Assembly: GCA_910574455.1 (NCBI GenBank)
Contig: CAJSYZ010000002.1
Span: forward strand, 4,303,671-4,367,670
DNA from: Trichaptum fuscoviolaceum
Lineage: Eukaryota; Basidiomycota; Agaricomycetes; Hymenochaetales; Trichaptaceae
DNA: 64,000 nucleotides
Direction: 5' to 3'
Made by a program: the position numbers and the translations under genes. This document shows, one piece after another, positions 19,445 to 30,249 of this stretch (positions are counted from its first letter, which is position 1; each line of letters starts with the position of its first letter). The notes beneath the pieces are model-generated. The model had not been told where the DNA came from, searched no databases, and saw only the letters and a program-made list of their open reading frames with translations.

Positions 19445-19934
19445 TGGTGCTTCGAATCATATCAAATTGACTGTCAAGCCTTTTGCTAACATTAGCTGCC
19501 ATGGCGGAGTGTAGCGCATGGATGCCCTCCTCAGCTGCAGCCCTCGCAAGCATCGGGTAATTCAGGGTTGCCTGGTCCTTTATATGTTGTATCTCGTTGG
19601 AGAGAGATTCGACTTTCTCCTCCAAGCTCTTTATTGTCTTCGAGTAAAGCGTACTGAGATACGTGTTCTCCGATTTGGCCGCCTTTTTTTTCGTGGCTTT
19701 CAGATCTTCCTTTTTTTTGTCAAGATCTTGATATCCCTCAACATTCCGCATCGCCCGTTCCAGCCGTTCATCCACTTTCTTTTTTTCATCAGTATTCGCC
19801 GCCCGAGCTGCCGCTCCATGCTTGAGTTTTGTTATCACCTGGTTGAGAACTTTGGCAGTCTCGACCAGCTTTCCTCCAATGTCCGTCCATTCCTTGCCCG
19901 CTTTGTCCAAGTCGCCCCCTATCCCATTGAGCAT
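19445..19934 (-). pseudogene. Gene A, N-terminal part, split by Gypsy-C
   Basis: The likely start is the ATG at 19934, just after a 70-nt 5'-UTR intron (20009-19940, donor GTGAGT, acceptor CAG followed by TCACC). The frame encodes about 160 residues: MLNGIGGDLDKAGKEW, a charged coiled coil (KKKVDERLERAMRNVEGYQ, then repeated Lys/Glu heptads and LEEKVESLSNEIQHIKDQA) and an Ala-rich helix. It then meets the LTR after the codons for DMIRST. The same protein resumes at 12735. I infer one host or transposon-borne gene of about 770 residues broken by the insertion. The family was not recognised. Confidence 0.6.
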
Positions 19935-20144
19935 GGTGACTGACAAGTCGCTAGTTGGGTATAGGAAAGAGATAAGAAGCAATCTACACAGACTGGCAAT
20001 GTCACTCACAGGTTCGTTTTCAAGTCTTCGACACTGTTTGACGGCTTGGAGTCCACGTCCGACCCAGGTTTTGCCACCCCACTGCCAGTGGCACCGGCAC
20101 TGGCAGCCTCGCTGACAGTAGAATGGAATGTCATCAAGATGCAA

Positions 20145-22279
20145 TTAAGCTCAGGCTGGCAACACTACTCACAATTCCAAATTGGATGTGTCTGGTTCCG
20201 CCTCAGTGGCAGACGTCAAATTGCCACTGCCAACTCCTAGTCCGACCTCAAACTCCGATTGTGACCTCAACCCGGGCCCTGCACTTGCAAGAGACTCCGA
20301 GTCGGACATGGAGACGCCGGGCCCATTCACTGGCAGGCTGTCAAGAGAATGTCCTGGTCACATACTTTGAAGGCTGGCAACATGAATGACACTTACTTGA
20401 TTGCTGATTTGCCACTGTCATCTCGCTGTACCAACTGAATGAGAAATTCAATCCATTTCACCATGTCTGACCGCGTCTTTATAAGCCCGGGCCACGGATG
20501 GGCTCCATTTTCGCCGGAAGAAACTAGTCCTGTTTGGACTTTTTGTGAAAGAATTGAAATTACTACTAATACTAGTTTTTGAGACATGTACTACATACCA
20601 GCTCGTCTGGCATCATCTGGACCCGCAGCAGGCTGATTTTGATTGGCTTGGGAGGCTCAGGCTGAGTGATGCCAGTGTTAACAGGTAGCACTGGCATGTT
20701 AGCGTGAGGGACAACAGACATTCTGAAGGGATAGTCGTTGAGTTGCTGGCTTCAAGATGATGTGGGGGGCATCATGATGGGGTCCGCTGCCCAGTGGCAA
20801 CTAAAAGCTATTCACCGTCGGAACGTGAACTTGAAGAAGTTGATGGAAGTCGGATACTACCGCTGCCAGCAGGCCACACCGTGACTCAGGCTGACGGAGT
20901 GCCGTGAAGAGTAGTACTATATTTAAATTTAAGTACTCAGGCTAGTACTATTATGCCAGTGATACTACTACTACTAGTAGTAGGACTTCCCAGCCTCACT
21001 GGCACTGGCAGTGCCACAGCATGAGTGCACCCGCCGCGAGTAGTACTACTACCGTAACTACTAGTACTACTACTACTACTACTAGTACTTACTAGTCGAA
21101 TTTGAAGTTGATGATCTCAGCAACTTGACAGCTCGGCCGCCGCAGTTCGCTTCGGAGTCCGAGTCCTCGCCGGATAGTACTATAGTAGTACTATACTTGT
21201 TTGTGTTTCACGGCATGATGATGCGGAGGCACCGTGATCATCATTATGATGGTACTAGAGTAGTGACGCAGCCTGCGGCTCAGGCTGAGTCGGAAGCCAC
21301 CATACTCAGGCTATGCTTCCCGTACTAAGGATTTAGAATGGCTTTTTCGTCCTACTAGTAGTATGTAGTACTAGTACTAAACGGCACGGCTCGGAGCCAA
21401 ACTCTCCGTCTTGCCCGGGCCCTAAATTTCCAGGATCTAGCAGAGGGGAAGGGTCTGCCAGATGGTCCGTGTCTAGGACAGTCGTCCTAAATGCCTGCCT
21501 TGCTTACCGTACTAGTAGTAGTATCAGGTAAGATATCATAAGTACACCCTGATACCTTACCTTCAAGTTCAAAGGTAAGTTATACCGCGGGACTCCATGG
21601 ACCGGCAGAACTTCTGCTCAAGGCCGGCGGTGGATGGGTGGCTTCAACCTCCCTAAATGCTTGCCAGCCTGAGTGCCAAGCGGGGTCTTATGGGTTTCAA
21701 TTTCGGGTGTCCTAAATCCTTCATCCAGTGGCGCCACTGGCAGTGATACCGTGACTCAGGCTCAGCCTGAGCCTGAGGCTGCCACTGCAGTGCCAGTGGC
21801 AGTGAGGCTACTAGTTCTGGGAGGAAGGGCACTGCGTTCCGGAATTGCGTGATAACGCTCAGGGAAATCTGCCTCCCGTGCGAACGTCTTCAAGTTGACA
21901 AATGGGGGACTCGGACTCGGAGTAAGGGACTTGCCGGCGAAGCTCGGCCCGTTTTCTACTAGTACTGTAGTATTAGTAATAACTTGAAGTTGCCCCTCAG
22001 GCTCACTGGCACTCACTGCCAGTGGCTCACTCAGGCTACTACTAGTACTAGTAATAGCCTACTACTACTAGTACTACTCAGGCTGCCGGTGGCATGCCAC
22101 GGTGGCGACACTTGACCTTCATTCCAACTTCACTCACCGTTTGAATAACCCTTGCCATTACTTTCCTCTCAGGCATACTACTACTACTAGTAGTATTCCT
22201 AGTAGTAGTACTCACTGCACTGCCAACTTGATCTTGAAGTAGCTCAGGCTCTTCGTTCAGTCACTATCAAATCTCCAAA
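20145..22279. repeat. Palindromic-word-rich spacer between genes A and B
   Basis: This 2.1-kb stretch has no recognisable gene. It is a mosaic of short palindromic or self-complementary words: TACTAGTA runs (20930-21090, 21180-21200, 21345-21380, 22030-22220), CACTGGCAGTG/GCCAGTGGCA (21000-21020, 21728-21800), CTCAGGCTGAG/CAGCCTGAG (21720-21780), AACTTGAAGTT (21900-21990) and GACTCCGAGTC (20250-20310, 21905-21925). Genes A and B diverge from it. Confidence 0.65.
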
Positions 22280-24105
22280 ATGTCAAGTTCTGATCTCGGG
22301 GATACTCCAAGCTCTTGCTTGGACACAGACGAGGACGAGGACGGTTCAGAATCCAGCTTTGGTCTCAACACTCACAGCTCAAAGTCCGCGATCATCGAAG
22401 ACGAGAGCGAATATGAAGTGTATACAAATCCTGTAGAGGTTAAGTTCGGTAGGACCACATATTATCTATATTTCAGTGTGTGGTTTGGCTTATCTTCAAT
22501 GACTTGTCAGAGGACCTACCCTTTGGTTATCGCTCGGGAGCATATATCGATAGCACGGTGGTCCAGTCAATCACCAAAAGCTTAGAGTCCAAGCTAGAGC
22601 ATGCAAATCGCTTCGGGTTTTCGTCAAACGATTTCAAGGAAACACTTGTTCTGGCTGATCGGCTGGGGAGGTACTTTGATACGTCAAATCAGTATATCAG
22701 TAACCGGGTTAGGGAAGCACAGGCTCTGCAGAGGAAGACGGCTGTGATGCTAGACCAGTTTCGGATCAGTACATACCAGTACACGGACATGATCTTCAAG
22801 CTAGGTGAAGAACTAGCTATCCTGATGCGTTATACGGTAAGCTGCAAATTAAATCAAAAGCTTGAATGCACGTCTCTAACCGCTTGTTCTTATGGTAATG
22901 CGCTATAGCCCGAGGAGCCACTTGAGCTGCTTATCCGCAAGCGTGTGGAGGAATCAAGACTTGCTGTCGCCACGGCGTTCATATCTGTTCTTCCCGGCTT
23001 TTTCCCGTCAGGGAAACTCATCAATGTTTTCACTGGGGACGTCATCTGGGATAATTTCTTGTCTTGCTTAGTCGCCCGATATCATTCACACCATGCAATC
23101 GTGCGTTGGCAACATAAATTTGAGGATGAGGAGGCCGGCAATCGATTGATACAGACAAAATCTGTCTTTTCTGCCATAAGGATCGACATCAAAGGCACAA
23201 AGCTCGAGGAAAATGTTCGTCGTGAACTCTCTGCTCAATTGAAGCACTTTACGCCAGTCGTGGGCGTGAATCTTAAAGGCTCTACAAGCAGGCCCCGAAA
23301 CCCAAGGCTTGCGCTCAAGTTCTTTCTCCCCCTACTTATTTGGTCATATAACGAGTGCAAGGATTGGATCGTCTTCCTAGACAAATGCCGTGCGGAACAA
23401 TTGCCAAAGTCGCCCGTTGGTCAACTCTCAGAAGCAGAAGTCAATTGTTCTGTGACTCAGGCGACTCCGACTGTCTTTCAATCCGGAACAGCACGAGAGG
23501 CTTGGCGTCGATGGAAACGTGAACTTGAACGTGCCGGTGGAGAAGCTGCTCTAGCTGACTTTCATTGACTCATTCAGAAGTCAATGGATATTCTTGGCGT
23601 CGACTTGGCTGATGGTGGAACATCCTCATTGGAGAATAATCGACAAATCCAGCGCGAATACGGAAATTATTCGGTTGTTCTGCGCAGGTTCAACTGGATC
23701 AGGAAATGTTTAATCATCCTCTGTGATGATTCGCTTCTGGATCTGTTGCTCATGAATGATGGTGCAATGCAGCGCTTCTCCAGGGAGATGGACTTTGCTA
23801 GGCTGGGCATTATCGAAGTGACTCGAGCCATTAGGCAATTTGACGATGCTGATCGCAAAGATATAGACAAGGAAAGACTCGACAGGGCCGCCGAATTTCT
23901 CCACGAAGATATGGAACACATCGATCATGCCCTTATTCCAGCAGAGCAAATTTTTGACTCTTTACTCCTGAAGACAGTCAACGATTTACTTCGTAATTAT
24001 GGTCCATATTATTTAACAGATTATGGAATCCTATTTGCTCTTCTCGACAAATTGGATCCCATCACGGACACCGACTCGGATGTCAATATGAGCTCGGCGA
24101 TGTAA
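22280..24105 (+). CDS. Gene B, unknown helical protein, with in-frame TGA
   Basis: The exons I can support are 22280-22438 (53 codons, acidic Ser/Asp-rich: SSDLGDTPSS, DEDEDGSESS), 22477-22836 and 22909-23568, joined in phase 0 by introns with GTTAAG/CAG (38 nt, short) and GTAAGC/TAG (72 nt). They give 392 residues ending ...ALADFH at a TGA. The same frame continues without another stop through 23569-24105 (about 178 more residues, mostly helical, from IQKSMDILGVDLADG to ...VNMSSAM). Either the TGA is a nonsense mutation in a roughly 570-residue protein, or there are two adjacent products. I recognise no family. Its neighbours suggest a transposon-associated role, which is inference only. Confidence 0.55.
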
Positions 24106-24869
24106 CTGGCGGTTGCATATTGGACCATTCCCCGACACGAAGTGTTCTAGGGTTCACCAGCGCGCGATTCAAGTTTAAGTTGTGGCCGTGTTAAATTTTT
24201 ATTTCGTTTTACTATGTTTATGACAAAAGTCAAGGACTCGGATTGTACTAGTACTACTCATTCTATGCCAGTGTACTCCCTTTTCAAGTTTAACTTAAAG
24301 CTCCTCTCGCACTATGCTGCACTATTGGTAGTTAGTACTAGTAGCAACTATGTGACATCGTTTTCTTGATTACTACTATATACTGCAAAAAAATTATTTA
24401 TTTATTCATAGCATATGCTTCAAGTTGATAGTACTACCGTGACTAGTACTACTAGTAGTCTGTGTTCAACTTGAACTTCAACTTCAAGATGGTTAAATTA
24501 GAACTTGAAGTAGTACTAGTAGTAGTAGCAGCCTGAGGCAGGTTATTGGTTCATTTCCAGTTGTTGGCAAGTTCCATGTTATTGTACACTTTTTACTTGA
24601 AGTTTTCTATGTTCATACTAGTACTAGTACCAGTAGTAGTAGTACTCAGCCTGAGGCTGCCAGTGCACTGCAGCAGTGGGAAATTTTGACCACTGCCACT
24701 GACAGTGGCATCCGACATGACCAACTTGAACTTGAAGTCTAAGATGCACCGACTAGTAACACTACAATTCTAGTATAGCTAGTACCATAATCCGTCACTG
24801 AACATTTAAATGTTATATCCTTACTTCATAAGTTTCAAGGTACTTTGTGAGCTAAATGAGGGTTTATCT
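24106..24869. repeat. Palindromic-word-rich spacer between gene B and the Plavaka gene
   Basis: No gene is seen. It contains TACTAGTACTAC and ACTAGTAGTAGTA runs (24245-24260, 24340-24350, 24430-24460, 24505-24530, 24615-24645), TTCAACTTGAACTTCAACTTCAAG (24470-24490, shown here in pieces) and CAGCCTGAGGCTGCCAGTGCAC words (24650-24670). The composition matches the other accessory spacers. Confidence 0.6.
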
Positions 24870-27800
24870 TTATTGTTGCCTACTTTCGTACAATGTTTCA
24901 TGCATGTGCATGTCAGCAAATCGGTTAACATAGAATCTATTGTAAAAGTCCAGGGACTCCTCAGGTGTCAATGACTTCGGAGGACATTCATCACCCTCTG
25001 GAACCCCAAGGAGGTGAGCTAAACGGAAGATACTCCCTAGAGCTATCACGGATAACTTTGGAGTTTTTGAGTCACCGTGACGGGGGTAGCCTGACTCCGA
25101 GTCGGAGGTGTCATTCAGGTCACTCCGGCGAGTCCGAGTCAGCGGTTGACGGCAACTTCCAATAGTACTACGCTGGCACGCGGTAGAGGTCTCTGACTCA
25201 TACTCTGGCTCGACTATCCACATTCTTGTTTTTCTGTCAGGTGAGTCTCCAACGTTCTTGAAAAACTGGACAAGGGCGCATTCCTGACGTTCTCCATTGG
25301 CGGTGAAGGAGAAAAGAAGCATAACCCGAGCAATTCGCATCCCTGCAAACCCCTTTTTGCGAGAACTAACTTGGACAAGAACGACATCATGTCGTGGTTT
25401 TCCGCGCCAAGAGGGATTGGACCTGATCACCTCCCTCATTGCTTGCTCTATAGGAATTGATTCGCCGCGGTAGGCGAAATACGCGGTAGCTGAATGGAAG
25501 ATGGCAATGTCATTGCCCATGTCCAGTGCAAACTGTTGTTCGGCTATCAGGCTTTCAGAAGCGCTTCCGAGGTCATAGTATCCTAATTCGTTCAAGTTGC
25601 ACCTTTTGTACTTGCAGAATAAGTATATTTTGATGAGTCGTCGGAGCTGTCGGAGTTCCGGATGGCCTTTTATCGCCGCAAGAGCGTTGAGCTGTTTGGG
25701 GTACAGCTTACTGGACTCTGTAAGGATAGCAACGAATAAGTCAGATATCCAGCGCCACAATTTGAAGCTCGTGTTACTGACGTTGTTTCGAAGCCATTAA
25801 CATCAAGCTCGAAGGATCACTTCTACCACCTAAGCAAAACCGATGTTCTGTATTTTCCACATCATGAAGAACAACACTACTTTGCAGTCCTTCCACTGAT
25901 GAAGTGCTGAAATCATCCAGGTCAGCAATTTCGTTGTGCCCTTGATTACCCACAGTGCCATCGAAGAAATCATCTGTATCATTGGCTGCTCCTGCCACAC
26001 CAATACACTGCAACTGCTCCCTCTGATTCGGGATCCTCTCAGCATCATCCTCCTCCGGCTCTGACATATTCTTCCGCAGAACATCTCGCAAAACTTTCCA
26101 CGTAGCCTCGGATAGCGTATCGTCTAGCATTCCACGCCGTTTGAAGTCTGACCTCGATGCAATAAGTTTGCTGAGTCGTTGGTTTGCTGTGATCATCTGG
26201 CCCAAGGGATCATTTCTGTTCGAGCGTCGCCACGTTTCTTTGACCGCATAAATATGTTTATTCTCTGTAATCGATGAACACAGCCCGCTCGGTGCAGCAA
26301 ACAGAGGGATCAATGTTGGATAATGGACCATAGCATGCTGTCGTGGTAGTGAAAAGTTATCCCGGATGCCCTTAGCTATGAATATTTGCCGATAACGGTG
26401 AAAGTGATCCAAAGAGGCTTTGATTTGATCAAGAGTTGAGGCTGTAATCGTGTACCGACGCACAAGGTAACAGAAGTCTAGAAATGCACTTAATGTGCGA
26501 ATCATATCATCGTGTGCAATGCCCACGATAGCCGGAAGATACACCTAAGCAAATTGCATCAAATATCAGCAAACCACTGCCTCAAACAAGATAAAAAGGT
26601 CACATACTTTCATAAGTGCCTTAGAATCATTGCCTGTCCATTGCTTGAAGCCTCGGCCTTCGGGGAATCTGCGAAGTCCAGGAAAAGGAGCAGCAACTCT
26701 GATTCTACGCGGATGTTAGCAATGGTATTTACATTAAACAACTTGCAAAAAAAATCACCTTTTATCCACAATATCCAGCTCTGACGTGGTCAAGCTCTGA
26801 CATATCCACTCGACAAGATGATCCTTGAACACGCCTTTGATGATTTGGTGCAGCAGGTCCGGAGATATGAGATCGCATATATCTGCGCGCGGAATGTCAT
26901 TGGTGAAAGGCTACGGAGCAACGTATCAGTTGCAATATACGCATCCAATGAATAATTTGAAGCACGTACCACAATGTCCTGGTGGAATCCGTACTCTTTC
27001 CGAATTGTTGCTTTATTCATGTTGTTGGCGTCTACCTGTTCTATCAATCGTTCGTGCAGCTCTTTTGTTCGAGGAATTGATACAAATTCCGGATTATCGA
27101 GGTCCTTGTGAGGCGCTGTGCATCTATAATGTCGAAAGTAAGTCATCACCACAGAGCTTGATTTCAGGAAAGCCTGAGGGCGGTAGTACTTACTTGCAGC
27201 ACCATCCAGTACATATGGCGCAAAGGCTGACCTGTTCCGGATAATTGGCTATATATGAGCCGAGTCCGAAAACCGACCTACGCAAGTGACCATCAGGGCA
27301 CCGGAGAATGGTTTTCTGAGTGTTCATGATCATTGCGGATTTCAGCGAGATTAAGATCCTCGATATAGACGAATGAAAGATCTGATGTCGAAAGTGCCGG
27401 AAGTCATCTGACTTTTCGTATTGCCGCTCAGCTGCAAAGCATCAGAAGTCAATTGAATAGATCACTATTAACACATACTCTTTGGTATTGCCAGAAATGC
27501 TATGAGCTGGACTGTATTCAGTTTCTGGGACCGCCGGGCCTTGTTTGATACATTCCCAATCGAGAGATACAAAGGATAGTATTCATTATTGCCAGTTCCA
27601 ACAGAAACCGTTGTCTTATCGCTCCCTAAAATGACCGGGACGAACATAGATCCATGGACTGCTTTATCTTCTGCGTAGATCTTGTTCTAAGTCAAGGATA
27701 ATAAGTATCTGTGCGAGTTAATGAGTCATGACTTACAGCCTGTTCCCAAGCAAAATTCCCGGACATGTAAATTCTGAAAACTCGTTCTTTGTCATTGATA

Positions 27801-28769
27801 TTATTGGTGTCCTCCTTTGTCTGAAATTCACGAAACGGGACAAAGTCAAATTCGCCTTCTAAAGCCGGGTTATCCACCAAATTTCGGATTACGTCCAAAG
27901 GATCCCGATACCATACATCATATTCTTTCCTCTTCCATGACTCGATGTTCTCGTTTGTCGCTTTTTGGCCATTGTCGTTAGTGTAGAAGTTACTGAAGGA
28001 TTTCCAAGATACATCACCGACTTTTGTAGTGTCAATGATCTTGTACAAATTTTGTGCATCTCCATCGAGCAGTGCACCAGCTGTATCCAGACTTGAGTCA
28101 TCATTGGGATCTGTCGCGTCCAATTCGGGATATCTAATAGATTTTGCGTTCTCCGTGGACTGAATTAGTTGATAAGCCTTCATAATTCCGAGAAGCTTTG
28201 TTATGTTGCCAGCAGACATTTGCTCTTCGCGATAGAGAAAATCTGCGAGCTCGAAATCTGCTCGGCACGAATAGGGAAACCAGTCATTTGACGCAGGTTC
28301 GTTCCGTGAAACGGGCGGTTCTTCCTTTTCTAAGAAGTTCCCTTCTTCATCGCATGGAGTGGCTGCACGATATTTGGTGTCAGAATGCTAAAGTAAACTG
28401 GGGACATCATACTTAGCGCGCACCATTTAAATATCTGTGATACACCTTTAAGTTATCATTGTTCTCTTCATAATCTCCAATGTCGGAGTCCAGATCAGCA
28501 GAAGATAGGTCTTGGTCTTCAAGTTCGTCATCTCCAGTGTCAGCATGGGACAGGCAATCAGGACCGTCTAAATCTTGAAGCAGCTCGTCTCGGCCTATGC
28601 TAAGCATTGAGATATCCTGTGTGAGTATAGAAATGTCGTAGTCGTAACTTGAAGAGTTGCAGCCACTTTCATCTTCATGATGGCCCTCCAAGTCTGTTGG
28701 AAGTTCAGGAGAGCCGGGAAGAGCTTGAGGTGTCGAAGGTCGTGCGGGTCGCTTGGGTGAGGAATCCAA
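24870..28769 (-). CDS. Plavaka-family DNA transposase
   Basis: This is a multi-exon minus-strand gene for the large transposase of the fungal Plavaka group (CMC/CACTA-like cut-and-paste elements). The first exon (28769-28413) is acidic. Next comes DWFPYSCRADFELADFLYRE, then YDVWYRDPLDVIRNLVDNP and GNFAWEQA. A core block follows, HGSMFVPVILGSDKTTVSVG, GNNEYYPLYLSIGNVSN and LIAFLAIPK (27690-27480). Next are DDFRHFRHQIFH, LISPDLLHQIIKGVFKDHLVEW (26900-26780), RFPEGRGFKQWTG and SSITENKHIYAVKETWRRSNR. The C-terminal region has FAGMRIARVMLLFSF and a last block with FYNRFYVNRFADMHMHETLY. Introns are short, with GTAAGT-like donors. The block order is that of the family. A solo LTR sits just upstream. 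Exact exon ends and activity are uncertain. Confidence 0.85.
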
Positions 28770-28833
28770 GTCGTAACCACAAGCAGCAGGTCTTGTTGCA
28801 AATGATGACGGGTGAGCTGAATATTCATGTCTT

Positions 28834-29651
28834 TGTCGAGATCCCGGGCTCCTTTTCTCATTTCCCGCACCTTCCCGCCAAGGATCCCGACATGAGCAGA
28901 CAAACCCGCGGGGAGAATCCCGCCATTGGATTCCCCGCGCGAAACCTCATTCCCGAATCGCACGATCCCATGCTCACGTGACTTATCCCGCACCATCGTC
29001 CCGGTAACCATGCACGCATACACACACTCATTTACGACGACCCGCCACGGCACACGTACATTCACTTATCAACATACGCTCATTAATCCGTTAGTACCTC
29101 AAGGTGACGACCTGCAACAGTCTGGCATACCTAGTCTGGCTAGTCGCGGCCCCGGACCGGACGCTGACGTCCACGGACAGGCCGTAGCCATCTGGAGAGA
29201 CGGGATAGACATGCCTAGCAGTGCGGTCGTAGGATGTATCGTTTGTAGTAGATAGGTGCGCATTGCGCAAGGACACTTAGCGTAGATTAACTATACAGTC
29301 TTTACGAAGTAGATAAATAGCTGTAGGCATCGTAAGGAGCACCCCACTTTTGACCTCTTGTGGAGTGCTTCCTTAGGTGCGATCTCTCTCTTTTCTCCTG
29401 TGTAGTTAGTTGCGCAATACTTACTTGTGGAGTGCTTCCTTAGGGATCCGCTTACTTGACGTTCAAAGCAGTGAAGAGTCCTAGCTGGCCTTGAGAATCC
29501 CGCGACGCGCCTGGATAGAATCCCGCGCGTTTCCCGCCTGAATTCCCACGCTCGTTCCCAGTCGCGAATCCAGATTCCCGAACGCGGGTTCTTGTCGCGA
29601 ATTCCAGTTTCCCGAAACTGTTTCCCGCTACAATTCCCGACGGTCGTAACA
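28834..29651 (+). repeat. Solo LTR of the Gypsy-C/D family
   Basis: An 818-bp LTR of the same family stands alone, flanked by a perfect duplication GTCTT (28829-28833 and 29652-29656). It therefore arose from a full insertion followed by LTR-LTR recombination. It carries the C-A-G haplotype at the three diagnostic sites, matching the Gypsy-D 3' LTR. It lies about 65 bases upstream of the first Plavaka exon and would disrupt its 5' region or promoter. Confidence 0.95.
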
Positions 29652-29656
29652 GTCTT

Positions 29657-30249
29657 GTCCTTGCGGATTGATTCTTGAACCTCCTGCTGCAGAAGGAGAA
29701 GGTGCATCGAATAGTCGGGGGGAAGATATCTGTAAGATGAACGGGTTTGGGCCTTCGCCGAGTTACCGGCATTAGTTCCAGTAAATTGAACGCTGAATTT
29801 AAAGTTGAATGGCACGCTCAGCGGTGACGCCCGCGTAGTAACAACTTGAAGTTAGTAGTACTACTAGTAGTAGTACCGGTAGCCTGAGTAGCCACAGCCT
29901 CAGGCTGTCAGTGACTCAGTGGCACCGCCGCCAGCCTGCCAGTGAGCCTGCAAGTGCCAGTGAGTAGTACTAGTACCAGTAGCACTGTGATAGTACTAGT
30001 AATAGAGCTAGCCTGAGTATCCGAGTGTCCAAGTCCGAGTCTGAGTCAGGCTCATTCCGAGTCAGCCTAACTTGAAGGCTGCCAATCACTGGCACTGCCA
30101 GTGCCAGCAAGTGCAAGTGGGCGTAAATTTTCCTTGAATAGGCGCCCTCATCTCCAACTTCAACTACAACTTGCACCTTTGCCAACTCGATTCACCATCG
30201 AAACTCATAGCACCTGTCAGCGTGCCTCGACTTGAAACACTGCACAAGA
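29657..30249. repeat. Spacer with palindromic words upstream of gene C
   Basis: No gene is supported. 29840-30110 is dense in TAGTAGTACTACTAG, CAGCCTGAG, GCCAGTGAG, ACTCCGAGTC/GAGTCCGAGTC-like and CACTGGCACTGCCAGTGCC words. The minus strand could hold an upstream exon of the Plavaka gene (29815-29660, MPFNFKFSVQFTGTNAG), but joining it across the solo LTR meets a stop, so I leave it out. Confidence 0.5.

Noticed and set aside
20900..22220. CRISPR-like or satellite array in the TACTAGTA-rich spacer
   Set aside because: The words are not regularly spaced, have no unique spacers of constant length, and this is a eukaryotic genome.
23584..24105. A separate gene starting at the ATG at 23584
   Set aside because: It is in the same frame as the preceding exon with only one TGA between, so one interrupted gene is the simpler reading. 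A separate gene was not excluded.
29660..29815. An upstream Plavaka exon on the minus strand
   Set aside because: Joining it across the solo LTR after removing one duplication gives an immediate stop, and no splice pair rescues it clearly.
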